DNA from: Kitasatospora purpeofusca | Lineage (GTDB): Bacteria; Actinomycetota; Actinomycetes; Streptomycetales; Streptomycetaceae | Assembly: GCF_000718025.1 (NCBI RefSeq) | Contig: NZ_JODS01000039.1 | Coordinates: 1-64,000 of the forward strand | DNA length: 64,000 bases | Direction: 5' to 3' | In this document: positions 49,097-60,466 of the stretch, one piece after another | Layout: each line of letters starts with the position of its first letter | How positions within the stretch are numbered: the stretch's first letter is position 1 | Notes under the pieces: model-generated | The model's input: the letters and a program-made list of their open reading frames with translations, nothing else | Told to the model about the DNA's origin: nothing | The model's database searches: none | Translations under genes and position numbers: made by a program

Positions 49097-50602
49097 CTAC
49101 CCCACCGGCCAGGTGTGCACCGGCTCGCCGCCGCGCATGTGCTCCATGTAGCGCCGGGTCATCGCCGCCAGCGCGGACGAGCGGTCCGTCCCGTACTGCT
49201 CGCGCAGCCGGTGGAAGGTCGCGCTCTGCCAGGCCGCGCCGTTGGTCCGGCGCAGACAGCGCTGCTCGATGATGCCGAGGTAGCGGTCCCGGTCGGCCGG
49301 CTCCACCCCCCACGCGTCCAGCCCCTGGTGGGCCATCGGCAGCAGTTCGTTGAGCACCAGGTCGACGGCGGAGATCGTGGTCGTCCCGCCGCCGCGCCCG
49401 GCCCGGCCGGAGCGGGGCCACTGGAACACCGCGTCGATGCCGTACCGGGCCGCCTGCCGGAAGTTCTCGTCGGCCAGCTCGAACGGCAGCCTGGTCCAGA
49501 TCGGCCGGGACTGCTCGGCCAGCACCCGCACCACGCCGTAGTAGAAGGCGGCGTTGGCGAGCGTGTCGGCCACGGTCGGCCCGGCGGGCAGCGCCCGGTT
49601 CTCCACCCGCAGGTGCGGCACGCCGCCGCTGACGTCGTAGACGGGCCGGTTCCACCGGTAGATGGTGCCGTTGTGCAGCCGCATCTCGGCGAGCCGCGGG
49701 ACCCCGCCGGAGGCCAGCACCTTCGCCGGGTCCTCGTCGTCGCAGATCGGCAGCAGCGCCGGGAAGTACCGCAGGTTCTCCTCGAACAGGTCGTAGGCCG
49801 AGTCCACCCAGCGTTCGCCGAACCAGGTGATCGGCCGCACGCCCTGGGCCTTGAGCTCCGCCGAACGGGTGTCGCAGGCCTGCTGGAACAGCACCGGCCG
49901 GGTCTCCCGCCACAGCTCCCGGCCGAACAGGAACGGCGAGTTGGCGCCCAGCGCGAGCTGCGGCCCGCAGATCGCCTGGGCGGCGTTCCACACCGAGGAG
50001 AACCGCTCCGGGGTCACCTGGAGGTGGAGCTGGAGCGAGGTCGCGGCGGCCTCGGCGACCATCGTGATCGAGTCCAGTTCGAGGCGCTCCACGCCCTCGA
50101 TGTCCAGGGTGATGTCCTCGCCGCGGGCGGCCAGGATCTGGTCGCTGAGCAGGCTGTACCGCTGGTTGTGGGACATCGCGTCGAGCCCGGTGTGGTCGAG
50201 CTCCAGGGTCGGCAGGATGCCGACCATCACGATCCGTGCACCGGCCTCCCCGGCCCTCCGGTCGGCGTAGCGCAGGCCGGTGTCGATCTCCTCGCGGAGC
50301 TCCTCGAAGACGTGTCCGCCGAGCCGGTGCGGCGCGATGTTGACCTCGATGTTGAAGCGGCCCAGCTCGGTCTGGAAGTCGGCGGAGCCGATCGAGGTGA
50401 GCACCTGCGCGTTGTTCAGCACCGGAAGGCCCTGCTCGTCGGCCAGATTGAGCTCGATCTCCAGGCCCATCACGGCCTTCGGACGGTCGAAGCGGTCCTC
50501 GCGGAGCATCCGGCCGAGCGTCTCCAGGCAGGACTGGAGCTTGCGGCGGTACATCTGCCGGTCCGACAGTTCCGCTCGAGTCGCCACGACCTTCTCGCCC
50601 AT
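49097..50602 (-). CDS. Glutamate-cysteine ligase family protein
   Basis: 501 residues. It has VMGLEIELNLADEQGLPVL, FQTELGRFNIEVNIAPHRLGG, ANSPFLFGRELWRETRPVLF and LRVENRALPAGPTVADTLANA, the ATP-grasp-like GCS2 pattern with conserved Glu ligands. It would form a gamma-glutamyl amide bond; since mycothiol rather than glutathione is usual in actinobacteria, the acceptor amine may not be Cys. AGGAGGAGG lies upstream of the ATG at 50602. No egt or msh genes adjoin. Confidence 0.85.
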   Translation of the reverse strand: MGEKVVATRAELSDRQMYRRKLQSCLETLGRMLREDRFDRPKAVMGLEIELNLADEQGLPVLNNAQVLTSIGSADFQTELGRFNIEVNIAPHRLGGHVFEELREEIDTGLRYADRRAGEAGARIVMVGILPTLELDHTGLDAMSHNQRYSLLSDQILAARGEDITLDIEGVERLELDSITMVAEAAATSLQLHLQVTPERFSSVWNAAQAICGPQLALGANSPFLFGRELWRETRPVLFQQACDTRSAELKAQGVRPITWFGERWVDSAYDLFEENLRYFPALLPICDDEDPAKVLASGGVPRLAEMRLHNGTIYRWNRPVYDVSGGVPHLRVENRALPAGPTVADTLANAAFYYGVVRVLAEQSRPIWTRLPFELADENFRQAARYGIDAVFQWPRSGRAGRGGGTTTISAVDLVLNELLPMAHQGLDAWGVEPADRDRYLGIIEQRCLRRTNGAAWQSATFHRLREQYGTDRSSALAAMTRRYMEHMRGGEPVHTWPVG

Positions 50603-50964
50603 GGTCCCCTCCTCCTGAGCCGGCCGGCCCTCGACCGTGCAAGCATCATGCCCACCCCGAAGATCGATACCCGAACGCGTCGAATGGCTTGCAATGCAAG
50701 GGAACTGACGTCGTTTCAGCTCAACTGCCGACTTGCCCGACGCCACCGCCTGTGATAAACAGGTCACCCTGCGCACCTGTTCGAGTAGAATTCGCACTGC
50801 GCCACGGCGCGGTCGGCCATCGCCCGAGACCCGAGGACGGCCGCCACGCCGGCACCGCGATCCTGCCCAACCGGACAAGGCCCAGGTCCCGTCACCGCCG
50901 ACGCACCCGCCATGCCGGTATGCCGCACTCGCACGCCGATCTCGCACGGAGAGGCGACCTTGCC
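50603..50964. other. Divergent region with a short palindrome
   Basis: A 362-bp gap. It contains CTTGCAATGCAAG (50688-50700) and a TAGAAT -10-like hexamer near 50786. GGAGAGG at about 50949 serves the next gene. No gene is supported. Confidence 0.5.
50688..50700. promoter_or_regulatory. 13-bp palindrome upstream of the ligase gene
   Basis: CTTGCAATGCAAG, six-base arms around a single A, about 90 bp before the ATG of the minus-strand ligase gene. Possible operator. Confidence 0.4.
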
Positions 50965-51585
50965 ATGACTCTGCAGACCCCCCAGCCCCCGCCCAGTGCC
51001 CTGCGCGCGGTGCTCGCCGCGCTCGACTCGGAGACAGCGCTGCGCCAGCCCGCCGCCGCCGCGCTGCGCCGTCCGACCGGGCCGCTCCTCCCCGCGCACC
51101 CGCTCGCCGTCCACGTCCTGGACGGGCCGCGGGCCGAACTCGCCGCCGCCCGCCGGACCGGATGGCGCTTCCTGATCAAGGACGGCACCGAGGTCGCGGC
51201 CGCGGCCGAGGTGGTTCAGGGGGCCGAGGGCCATACCTTCTCGCACTTCACCGCCGGCCCCTACCTGGACTCGACCGTCAGAGCACTGCGCCAGGCGTGG
51301 CAGCTCGCCCAGTCCTCCCGGACCCGCTGCCAGCCGAGGTTGCTGACGTTCCCGGGCCAGTACGCGACGGCGCTGTGGCTGCACAGTCCGGACGGCGGTC
51401 CCGGCACCGATCTGCTGATCCCCCTGGCCCCGGCGCCGATGGGGGTCACCGCGCACCGTGCCCACCCGGCCGCCGAACTGCTGCCGGTGCTGGCCCGGGG
51501 GCCGCTCGCCCGTTCGCCGATCGCCCGCCCGGTACTCCTCGGCACGCCCGTCGATCCGGCGCGGCTCGCCTCCGGGGCGCTCTGA
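50965..51585 (+). CDS. Hypothetical actinobacterial protein
   Basis: 206 residues, not recognised. It is soluble, Ala/Leu/Pro-rich, with WRFLIKDGTEVAAAAEVVQG and FSHFTAGPYLDSTVRALRQA as the only parts with clear alpha/beta pattern, and LLIPLAPAPMGV near the end. No signal peptide, membrane helix or known catalytic motif. GAGAGG precedes the ATG. Codon use is normal for the genome, so it is likely a real gene. A terminator hairpin follows at 51667. Confidence 0.65.
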   Translation: MTLQTPQPPPSALRAVLAALDSETALRQPAAAALRRPTGPLLPAHPLAVHVLDGPRAELAAARRTGWRFLIKDGTEVAAAAEVVQGAEGHTFSHFTAGPYLDSTVRALRQAWQLAQSSRTRCQPRLLTFPGQYATALWLHSPDGGPGTDLLIPLAPAPMGVTAHRAHPAAELLPVLARGPLARSPIARPVLLGTPVDPARLASGAL

Positions 51586-51982
51586 CCCGTCGCCGACCTC
51601 CGGTCCGGACCCGACCTCCGGACCCGACGTCGGAACCCACCCGATCGGTTCACTCGTCCGGACCCACCCGTCCGGGCCATCCGGCATGGCCCGGACGGGC
51701 CGTCGGACCTCTGACCCGTTCGGCATCGATTCCGGCCGCTCACCACCTGAACGGGTGATCTCTGGCCGGGGGTTGTGGCGCGTGTCACCAAATCGCTGCG
51801 CGCGGGTCCCGGGATGCCGACACTGGGAACCAGCGTGGAAGGACCTCCTGTCCTACCCACTTGAGCGCCGGTCCACACCTGGCCCGGCGCCGGACAGGAT
51901 CCGACCGCCGCGGCGGCGCCCGCCGGCCATCCGACGGCACCGCACCACGGGGAGGATCGCGGAGCGAAGCGAGGGTACGCGT
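51586..51982. other. Gap with terminator hairpin and short repeats
   Basis: 397 bp. The first half carries GACCTCCGG/GACCCGACC-type short repeats and the hairpin at 51667-51699. The second half leads to the DUF5999 gene. No other gene seen. Confidence 0.5.
51667..51699 (+). terminator. Terminator after the hypothetical gene
   Basis: 12-bp perfect stem CCCGTCCGGGCC / GGCCCGGACGGG, nine-base loop, 81 bp after the stop at 51585. Confidence 0.7.
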
Positions 51983-52174
51983 ATGTGCCAGCACCGTCCT
52001 GAGTGTCCGTCGGCCGAGTCCGAGGACCGCGAGGCCGCCTTCACGGTGGCCTGTCACCCGGAACAGGGGTGGAGCCTGCTCTGCAACGGCGTCCTGCTCT
52101 TCGAGGACACCGGCGAGCTGCTGCCCGACGGCCGGGTGATCGCCCCGCGCCGTCCGGCCGCCAGCGTGGTCTGA
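51983..52174 (+). CDS. DUF5999 small protein
   Basis: 63 residues: MCQHRPECPSAESEDREAA, then CHPEQGWSLLCNGVLLFED and TGELLPDGRVIAP. This is the whole of the DUF5999 family, widespread and short in Streptomyces. Four Cys/His residues (MCQH, CP, CHP, LLCNG) could bind a metal, which is inference. No function is known. Confidence 0.85.
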   Translation: MCQHRPECPSAESEDREAAFTVACHPEQGWSLLCNGVLLFEDTGELLPDGRVIAPRRPAASVV

Positions 52175-52227
52175 GCCGCCGGGCCGACCCGGGGGCGACG
52201 CACCGACCGCGCCCCGGGCAGCACCGG

Positions 52228-52262
52228 CCGCAGCCGCAGCCGCAGCCGCAGCCGCAGCCGCA
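52228..52262. repeat. CCGCAG hexanucleotide repeat
   Basis: Nearly six exact copies of CCGCAG in non-coding DNA between the DUF5999 and gcvP genes. Confidence 0.85.
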
Positions 52263-52312
52263 CGGACAGCCGAGCACCACCGGGCACACCAGGGCACCAC
52301 GGAGCACCACAG

Positions 52313-52349
52313 GGCAGGGCCCCGGCGGAAGCACCGCCGGGGCCCTGCC
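52313..52349. terminator. Bidirectional terminator between DUF5999 and gcvP
   Basis: 16-bp perfect stem with a five-base loop, between two convergent genes. Confidence 0.8.
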
Positions 52350-52393
52350 ACATGCCGTTCCGTGCGCCGTCCGGTCCGGACGGCGCAGCGGGA

Positions 52394-55294
<2,901 letters not shown>

Positions 55295-55397
55295 GGTGGT
55301 CGAGGCCTCCTGGTCACGGACCGGCGGGGGTGCGCACGCCGGGCTGCCTCGCCGCTGCGGACAACAGCGGAGGACCCGGTCGGACGAACCCGACAGG

Positions 55398-55636
55398 CCT
55401 CCCCCTCTGTCATCGGGACCTGAGAGCTTCGCCCGCGCGGAGGCGCCGTGGGACGCCCCGCCGGCTTGCACCGTCGGTGAGGGTGGGGTCCGCCGGCTCC
55501 CTCGCCCGCGTTCCTGCCCTGCTTTCCAGAGTGACCTATCCCGCACGGTACGGATGCCTGAGAGATTCCGGGGAGGAGTTGCTCCTTCGGCGCCCCGACC
55601 AGCGGTTTCCACTGCCGGGGACTCTCCCGCGCGGGC
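55398..55636 (-). promoter_or_regulatory. Tandem glycine riboswitch
   Basis: Minus strand. Aptamer I (about 55512-55636) has GCGGGAGAGTCCCC, GCCGAAGGAGCAA and AATCTCTCAGGCA. Aptamer II (about 55398-55511) has GCGAGGGAGCC at its start and GAAGCTCTCAGGTCCCGATGAC at its end in the equivalent places (shown in parts: GAAGCTCTCAGG, CCGATGAC). Both are in tandem and lead to gcvP about 100 bp downstream. In this class glycine binding turns expression on. Confidence 0.93.
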
Positions 55637-55874
55637 TCGGCGGTCGCGCCCAGGGTACCAGCGGGAGGGCCGACGATCACGGGTGCGTCCGGTCACTTCG
55701 CCGCCGGGGCCCGCTCGCCCGGCCTGCCCCGGACGGCTCAGCGCCGCGCCCGTCCGGCCCCGCCCCGGTCGCGCGGGTCCGGTTCATGGCTTTTGGTGTG
55801 AAGTGGCGGACCGGGCGGGCGGGCCGGCCGTCGTCCTGCGGGAGTTCCGCAGGATCACCGCACTGGAGGAAAGA
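55637..55874. other. Divergent region gcvP leader / PRC-barrel gene
   Basis: Together with the riboswitch it makes a 580-bp gap. It contains the promoters of both units, not resolved by eye, and GGAGGAAAGA at 55865-55874, the ribosome binding site of the GTG at 55875. Confidence 0.5.
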
Positions 55875-57167
55875 GTGCAGACCGACATCGACCCCCGGGA
55901 CCTCATCGGCCACAAGGCGGTCGACCGCAACGGGGACAAGATCGGCACCATCGACGAGGTGTATCTCGACGACGCCACCGGCCGACCCGAGTGGGCGGCC
56001 GTGCGGACCGGCATCTTCGGCCGGGACGCCTTCGTCCCCCTGACCACGAGCGAGTTCTCCGGCGACGAGCTGAGGGTGCCGTACGACAAGTCCCTGGTGA
56101 AGGAATCACCGGACTTCGGCGTCGGCCAGCACCTGTCGCCCGCCCAGGAGCTCCAGCTCTACCGCTACTACGGGCTGGACACCCCGGTGGACGGCCGGCC
56201 GTCGGCGGGTGACGGCTCGGGCTCGGAACCGGCCGACCTCGACTTCGGCACCACCGCCGACCGGGGCACGGCAGCCGGCACGGCCGCGGTGGGCGCGGCC
56301 GCCGCCAACGCCACGGGCACCACCAACGCCAACGCCAACGCCACCGGTACCGCCACCGGCACCACCAATGGCATCGGCACGACCAATGGCATCGGCACGA
56401 CCAACGGCACGGGCACCGCGCATCCGGCCAAGCCGCTCGGCCTCCACCAGTCCCCCACTCCCGTCCCGAGCCCGGCCGCCGACCTCGGCAAGCCGTCCGA
56501 CCCCGCCCCGGAGGCCCCCGTGCGGACCCTCGCCACGCCCCTGCCCACCACCACGACACCCTCCGCGCCGCAGCAGGCCGCCGAACCGCGTCCGCACACC
56601 CCGGCGGCCCCGTCGGTCGCCCCGGCCGGCGCGGCCGCGACGCCCGCCGCGGGCAGCGCGCAGCCCGAGGGCGGCCCCGCCGCCTCCTCCCCCAGCGGCC
56701 CGGTGGAGATCACCTGCCGCGAGGAGCGCCTGGACATCACCACCGAGTGGCATGTGCTGGGCACCGCCAAGCTGCGCAAGTACGTCACCAGCGAGCCGGT
56801 GGAGCGGCGGGTCGCGGTGGTCCGCGAGCGGGTCCGGGTCGAGCGGATGCCGGTCGGGGACGCGGAGCGGGCCGCTCTCAGCGAGAAGGAGATCGCCGAG
56901 GCGGTGGAGGAGGTGACCCTTCGCGAGGAGCGTCCGGTGGTCCGCAAGTACCTGGCGCCGATCGAGCGGGTCCGGCTGGTGGTCGAGCGGTACACCGCCG
57001 AGGAGGTGGTCCGGGACGAGCTGCGCCGCGAGCACGTCGAGGTCCACGACAACACCGCGGCCGCGTCGACTCCGGCGCCGTCCGCCGCGCACGCGCCGGC
57101 CCGTCAGGCCGCCCACCCGGCGGTCGAGGACCAGGCCCGCCCGGCTCCGCTGCGGCCGCTCGCCTGA
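55875..57167 (+). CDS. PRC-barrel and DUF2382 protein
   Basis: 430 residues. N-terminal PRC barrel (DPRDLIGHKAVDRNGDKIG through WAAVRTGIFGRDAFVPL), a middle of about 170 residues of low-complexity Thr/Asn/Gly/Ala/Pro, and a C-terminal DUF2382 domain (CREERLDITTEWHVLGTAKL, EEVTLREERPVVRKYLAPI). Such proteins are associated with stress response and possibly with photosynthesis-like PRC functions elsewhere; here no partner is visible. The middle contains three 18-bp repeats. GTG at 55875 is fixed by GGAGGAAAGA. A U-tract terminator follows. Confidence 0.88.
   Translation: MQTDIDPRDLIGHKAVDRNGDKIGTIDEVYLDDATGRPEWAAVRTGIFGRDAFVPLTTSEFSGDELRVPYDKSLVKESPDFGVGQHLSPAQELQLYRYYGLDTPVDGRPSAGDGSGSEPADLDFGTTADRGTAAGTAAVGAAAANATGTTNANANATGTATGTTNGIGTTNGIGTTNGTGTAHPAKPLGLHQSPTPVPSPAADLGKPSDPAPEAPVRTLATPLPTTTTPSAPQQAAEPRPHTPAAPSVAPAGAAATPAAGSAQPEGGPAASSPSGPVEITCREERLDITTEWHVLGTAKLRKYVTSEPVERRVAVVRERVRVERMPVGDAERAALSEKEIAEAVEEVTLREERPVVRKYLAPIERVRLVVERYTAEEVVRDELRREHVEVHDNTAAASTPAPSAAHAPARQAAHPAVEDQARPAPLRPLA
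56364..56417. repeat. 18-bp in-frame tandem repeat in the PRC-barrel gene
   Basis: Three units of ACCAATGGCATCGGCACG type (the third diverged), coding TNGIGT repeats in the linker. Confidence 0.85.
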
Positions 57168-57183
57168 CCCACCGGAACGCCAG

Positions 57184-57219
57184 GACCCCGGCCGATCATG
57201 GCCGGGGTCTTTCCTTTTT
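57184..57219 (+). terminator. Intrinsic terminator after the PRC-barrel gene
   Basis: 10-bp stem GACCCCGGCC / GGCCGGGGTC, six-base loop GATCAT, followed by TTTCCTTTTT. It is the only terminator in the window with a good U-tract. Confidence 0.9.
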
Positions 57220-57242
57220 GCCAAGGCTTAACCAATGAATAT

Positions 57243-57281
57243 TTGACACACTGAAGTATCTCCCTGCATGGTTACTTCAGT
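57243..57281 (+). promoter_or_regulatory. Promoter and inverted repeat of the MFS gene at 57311
   Basis: -35 TTGACA (57243-57248), 18-bp spacer, -10 CATGGT (57267-57272). A perfect 9-bp inverted repeat ACTGAAGTA (57250-57258) / TACTTCAGT (57273-57281) brackets the -10. The motif AGTATCTC here is also in the MarR operator at 36320. Confidence 0.6.
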
Positions 57282-57310
57282 TCATTCACTATGTACGAGA
57301 GGAAGCAACC

Positions 57311-58801
57311 GTGAGTGAGGCACCACAGCCCACCACCACGACCGAGAAGCAGAGCAGCGCCCGGGTCCTGCCGGCCCTCATCCTGGCGATGCTGTCGTTC
57401 AGCGTGGTGCAGACCGCGGTCGTTCCGATCCTGCCCTCGCTCGCCAAGGAACTGAGCGTCTCCGGCTCCAGCATCACCTGGCTGATGACGGCCAATCTGC
57501 TGTCCGCCGCCGTGCTCACCCCGTTGCTCGGCCGCTTCGGCGACCTGCGCGGCCGCAAGCCGATGCTGCTGATCTCGCTCACCGGCCTGGTCGCGGGCTC
57601 CGCGCTCGCCGTCTCGACCCACTCCTTCACCTGGCTGGTCGTCGCCCGCGTGCTCCAGGGCGCCGGCGGTGGCGTGCTCCCGCTGGCCATCAGCATCGTC
57701 CGCGACGAGCTGCCCAAGCAGAAGGTGACCGGCGGCGTCGCCGCCATCAGCGCCTCGATGGGCGTCGGCAGCGGCCTCGGCCTGGTCGCCACCGGCCTGC
57801 TGCTGGAGCACTGGAGCTACAAGTCGATCTTCTGGATGGGCCTGGCCTTCGGCCTGCTCGCGATCGCCCTGGTCGCCTTCCGGGTGCCCAGCGACCCGGT
57901 CACCGACAAGGAGGGCGGCGCCGACCCGCTCGGCGCCATCACCCTGGCCGGCTGGCTCTCCGCCCTGCTGGTCGCGGTCAGCCAGGGCAACCACTGGGGC
58001 TGGACCTCCACCAAGACCCTCGGCCTGTTCGCCGTCGCCGCCGTGGTCGCCCTGCTCTGGGGCGTCATCGAGGTCAAGGTCAAGCACCCGCTGGTCGACA
58101 TGAAGATGATGTCCCGCCCGGCCGTCGCCTTCACCAACCTCGCCGGCCTGCTCATCGGCTTCGGCATGTACGGCTCGTTCATGGTGATCAGCAACTTCGC
58201 CCAGACCCCGGAGAAGTTCGCCCACTACGGCTTCACCGCCACCGTGCTGCACGCCGGTGTCATGCTGCTGCCCTCCGCCCTCGGCTCGATGGTCGCCGCC
58301 CCGCTCGGCGCCATGCTGATCGCCCGCCGCGGCCCGCGCCTGCCGCTGGTCCTCGGTGGCGTCCTCGGCGCCGTCGCGATGGCCTACCTGGCCCTGCGGC
58401 ACAGCCACGAGGGCGACATCTACCTCTCTTCGGCCATCTTCGGCCTCGGCATCGGCCTCGCCTTCTCGGCGATGCCCGCCTACATCAACGGCGCCGTCCC
58501 GGTCGAGCAGAGCGGCATCGCCAACGGCATGAACGCCGTGCTGCGCACCGTCGGCGGCGCGATCGGCACCGCCGTCATGGCCGCCATCCTCACCGGCGAC
58601 ACCATGAAGCTGCCGATCCCGATCGCGCTGCCCACCCTGGACGCGTACAAGCACGCGTTCTGGACCGCCGCCGTGGTCTGCATCGTGGCCGGCGCCGTCC
58701 CGTTCCTGATCCGCACCGTCCGGCCGACCACCGCGGTGGCCTCCGGCAACACGACGGCGGACCTCTCCTCCGGCCGCGAGCCGGTCAAGACCGACGCCTG
58801 A
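57311..58801 (+). CDS. MFS drug transporter (DHA2-like)
   Basis: 496 residues with 14 hydrophobic segments. Markers: LTPLLGRFGDLRGRKPML (motif A), ARVLQGAGGGVLPLAISIVRD and GIANGMNAVLRTVGGAIGTAV. It exports drugs or metabolites by proton exchange. GTG at 57311 has GAGAGGAAG upstream. The leader contains a strong promoter with an inverted repeat, so it is probably repressed by a MarR- or TetR-type protein encoded elsewhere; the MarR at 35855 is a candidate by shared motif. Confidence 0.87.
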   Translation: MSEAPQPTTTTEKQSSARVLPALILAMLSFSVVQTAVVPILPSLAKELSVSGSSITWLMTANLLSAAVLTPLLGRFGDLRGRKPMLLISLTGLVAGSALAVSTHSFTWLVVARVLQGAGGGVLPLAISIVRDELPKQKVTGGVAAISASMGVGSGLGLVATGLLLEHWSYKSIFWMGLAFGLLAIALVAFRVPSDPVTDKEGGADPLGAITLAGWLSALLVAVSQGNHWGWTSTKTLGLFAVAAVVALLWGVIEVKVKHPLVDMKMMSRPAVAFTNLAGLLIGFGMYGSFMVISNFAQTPEKFAHYGFTATVLHAGVMLLPSALGSMVAAPLGAMLIARRGPRLPLVLGGVLGAVAMAYLALRHSHEGDIYLSSAIFGLGIGLAFSAMPAYINGAVPVEQSGIANGMNAVLRTVGGAIGTAVMAAILTGDTMKLPIPIALPTLDAYKHAFWTAAVVCIVAGAVPFLIRTVRPTTAVASGNTTADLSSGREPVKTDA

Positions 58802-58813
58802 CGAGGCGTCCCG

Positions 58814-58840
58814 CCCCGCGCCCAGGGACAGGGCGCGGGG
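58814..58840 (+). terminator. Hairpin after the MFS gene
   Basis: 10-bp stem CCCCGCGCCC / GGGCGCGGGG, seven-base loop, 13 bp after the stop. Confidence 0.65.
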
Positions 58841-58891
58841 CCCGGACCAGGACGGTCGCCGAGGGCATCGCGACCGTCCACGGCCCGGACC

Positions 58892-58935
58892 CGAAGCGGC
58901 CCCACCCGGCTCCCCCGCCGGGTGGGGCCGCTTCG
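58892..58935. terminator. Second terminator before dinB 3' end
   Basis: 19-bp perfect stem with a six-base loop, between the convergent MFS and dinB genes. Confidence 0.8.
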
Positions 58936-58960
58936 TTCCCGCACCCGGCGAGCGAGCCGC

Positions 58961-60403
58961 TCAGCCCTCCCCCGGACCGTCCCCGACGCCCTCCGCCCCC
59001 GCTTCGTCCTCGTCCCCGTCCTCGACCCCGGGCCACCCCTGACGCAGCGGCAGCGGCCGGGCCGGCTCCAGCGCCGGATCGTCGATCCGGAACGTCCGCA
59101 CCCGGCCCGGCCCGCTCCACGGCGTCTCGAACCGCACCGTCACCCGCCCCACCCCGCTGCCCTGCACCCACCCCGGCCCGTGCTCGGCGTGCCGCACGTC
59201 CTGCCCGGGCAGCCAGCGGCGCACCGGCGCCGCCTGCTCCTCGACCGGCTCCGGCTCCTCCGCCACGCCCGCCCCGGCCTCCGCCCCGGCCGCCGCCTCC
59301 TCCCGGACGGCCTGCGCGAAGAGGTCCTCCTGGGTGTAGTCGGCCAACTGCGCCACCCCGACGCCCAGCAGCCGCACCCCGCCGGTGATGTCCACCTGCG
59401 AGGCCAGCCGTCGCGCCGTCTCGACGACCACCGCCTCGTCGTCCGTCGGCCCCCGCAGCGTCTCCGAACGGGTCAGCGTCGAGAAGTCGAACCGCCGCAC
59501 CTTCAGCACCACCGTCCGCCCCGAGCGCCCGGCCCCGCGCAGCCGCCGCACACAGCGCAGCGCCAGCGCCTCCACCTCGCGCAGCACCCGGTCCCGGTCG
59601 GCCAGGTCGACCTCGAAGGTGTCCTCCACCGACACCGACTTGGCGTCCTGGTCCGCCACCACCGGCCGGTCGTCCAGCCCTATGGACATGGCGTGGACGC
59701 CGAGGCCGTGCGCCTTCCCCAGCAGCTGCACCAGCTCCGCCTCGCCCGCCTCCGCGAGCTCCGCCACCGTGTTCAGCCCGGCCCGTCGCAGCACCTGCTC
59801 GGTGGCCGGGCCGATCCCGGGCAGCGCCCGCACCGGCATCGGCCCGAGCACCGCGCGCTCCTGCCCCGGCTCGATCAGCACCAGGCCGTCCGGCTTGGCC
59901 TGCTCGGAGGCGATCTTGGCCATCAGCTTCGACCCGGCCACCCCGACCGAGGCGGTCAGCCCGGTCCGCTCCACGATGTCCGCGCGCAGGTCCTCGGCCA
60001 GGGCCAGCAGCAGCCGCTCCCCCGTCCCGTGCTCCGCCTCGGCGAGCACGGGCCCGTACGGACCGGCCTCCAGGTCCACGAAGGCCTCGTCCAGGCTGAG
60101 CGGCTGCACCAGCGGCGACAGCTCCCGCAGCAGCCCCATCACCAGCCCGCTCGCCCGCCGGTACGCCTCGAACCGGCCGGCCAGGAAGGCCGCGTTCGGA
60201 CAGAGCCGGCGCGCCTGCGCCATCGGCATGGCCGAGTGGACCCCGAACTTCCGCGCCTCGTAGGACGCGGTCGACACCACCCCGCGCCCACCGAGCCCGC
60301 CGACGATCACCGGCTTGCCGCGCAGGCTCGGCTTGGACGCCTGCTCCACCGCCGCGAAGAAGGCGTCCATGTCGAGGTGGATGATGCTCGGCAGTGACCG
60401 CAC
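58961..60403 (-). CDS. dinB: DNA polymerase IV (Y family)
   Basis: About 480 residues. Catalytic acids in IIHLDMDAFFAAVEQ and PLSLDEAFVDLE; steric-gate region and GVAGSKLMAKIASEQAKPDG; HhH motif LPGIGPATEQVLRRAG; little-finger domain to about residue 345. A QEDLF motif there could be the beta-clamp site. A further 110 residues follow with an acidic linker and RWLPGQDVRHAEHGPGW, a small beta domain found in actinobacterial Pol IV. It performs error-prone lesion bypass. Start GTG at 60403 is chosen near the fold; the GTG at 60421 is possible. No LexA box is evident. Confidence 0.93.
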   Translation of the reverse strand: MRSLPSIIHLDMDAFFAAVEQASKPSLRGKPVIVGGLGGRGVVSTASYEARKFGVHSAMPMAQARRLCPNAAFLAGRFEAYRRASGLVMGLLRELSPLVQPLSLDEAFVDLEAGPYGPVLAEAEHGTGERLLLALAEDLRADIVERTGLTASVGVAGSKLMAKIASEQAKPDGLVLIEPGQERAVLGPMPVRALPGIGPATEQVLRRAGLNTVAELAEAGEAELVQLLGKAHGLGVHAMSIGLDDRPVVADQDAKSVSVEDTFEVDLADRDRVLREVEALALRCVRRLRGAGRSGRTVVLKVRRFDFSTLTRSETLRGPTDDEAVVVETARRLASQVDITGGVRLLGVGVAQLADYTQEDLFAQAVREEAAAGAEAGAGVAEEPEPVEEQAAPVRRWLPGQDVRHAEHGPGWVQGSGVGRVTVRFETPWSGPGRVRTFRIDDPALEPARPLPLRQGWPGVEDGDEDEAGAEGVGDGPGEG

Positions 60404-60466
60404 CCGCCGATCATCCCGCACGGGTCCGACAACGTGTCCGAACCCGGCCGCCGGGGGTCGCCGGGG

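Noticed and set aside
50775..50790. LexA-like half-site (GTTCGA) upstream of the gene at 50965
   Set aside because: The second half of the TCGAAC-N4-GTTCGA consensus is absent.
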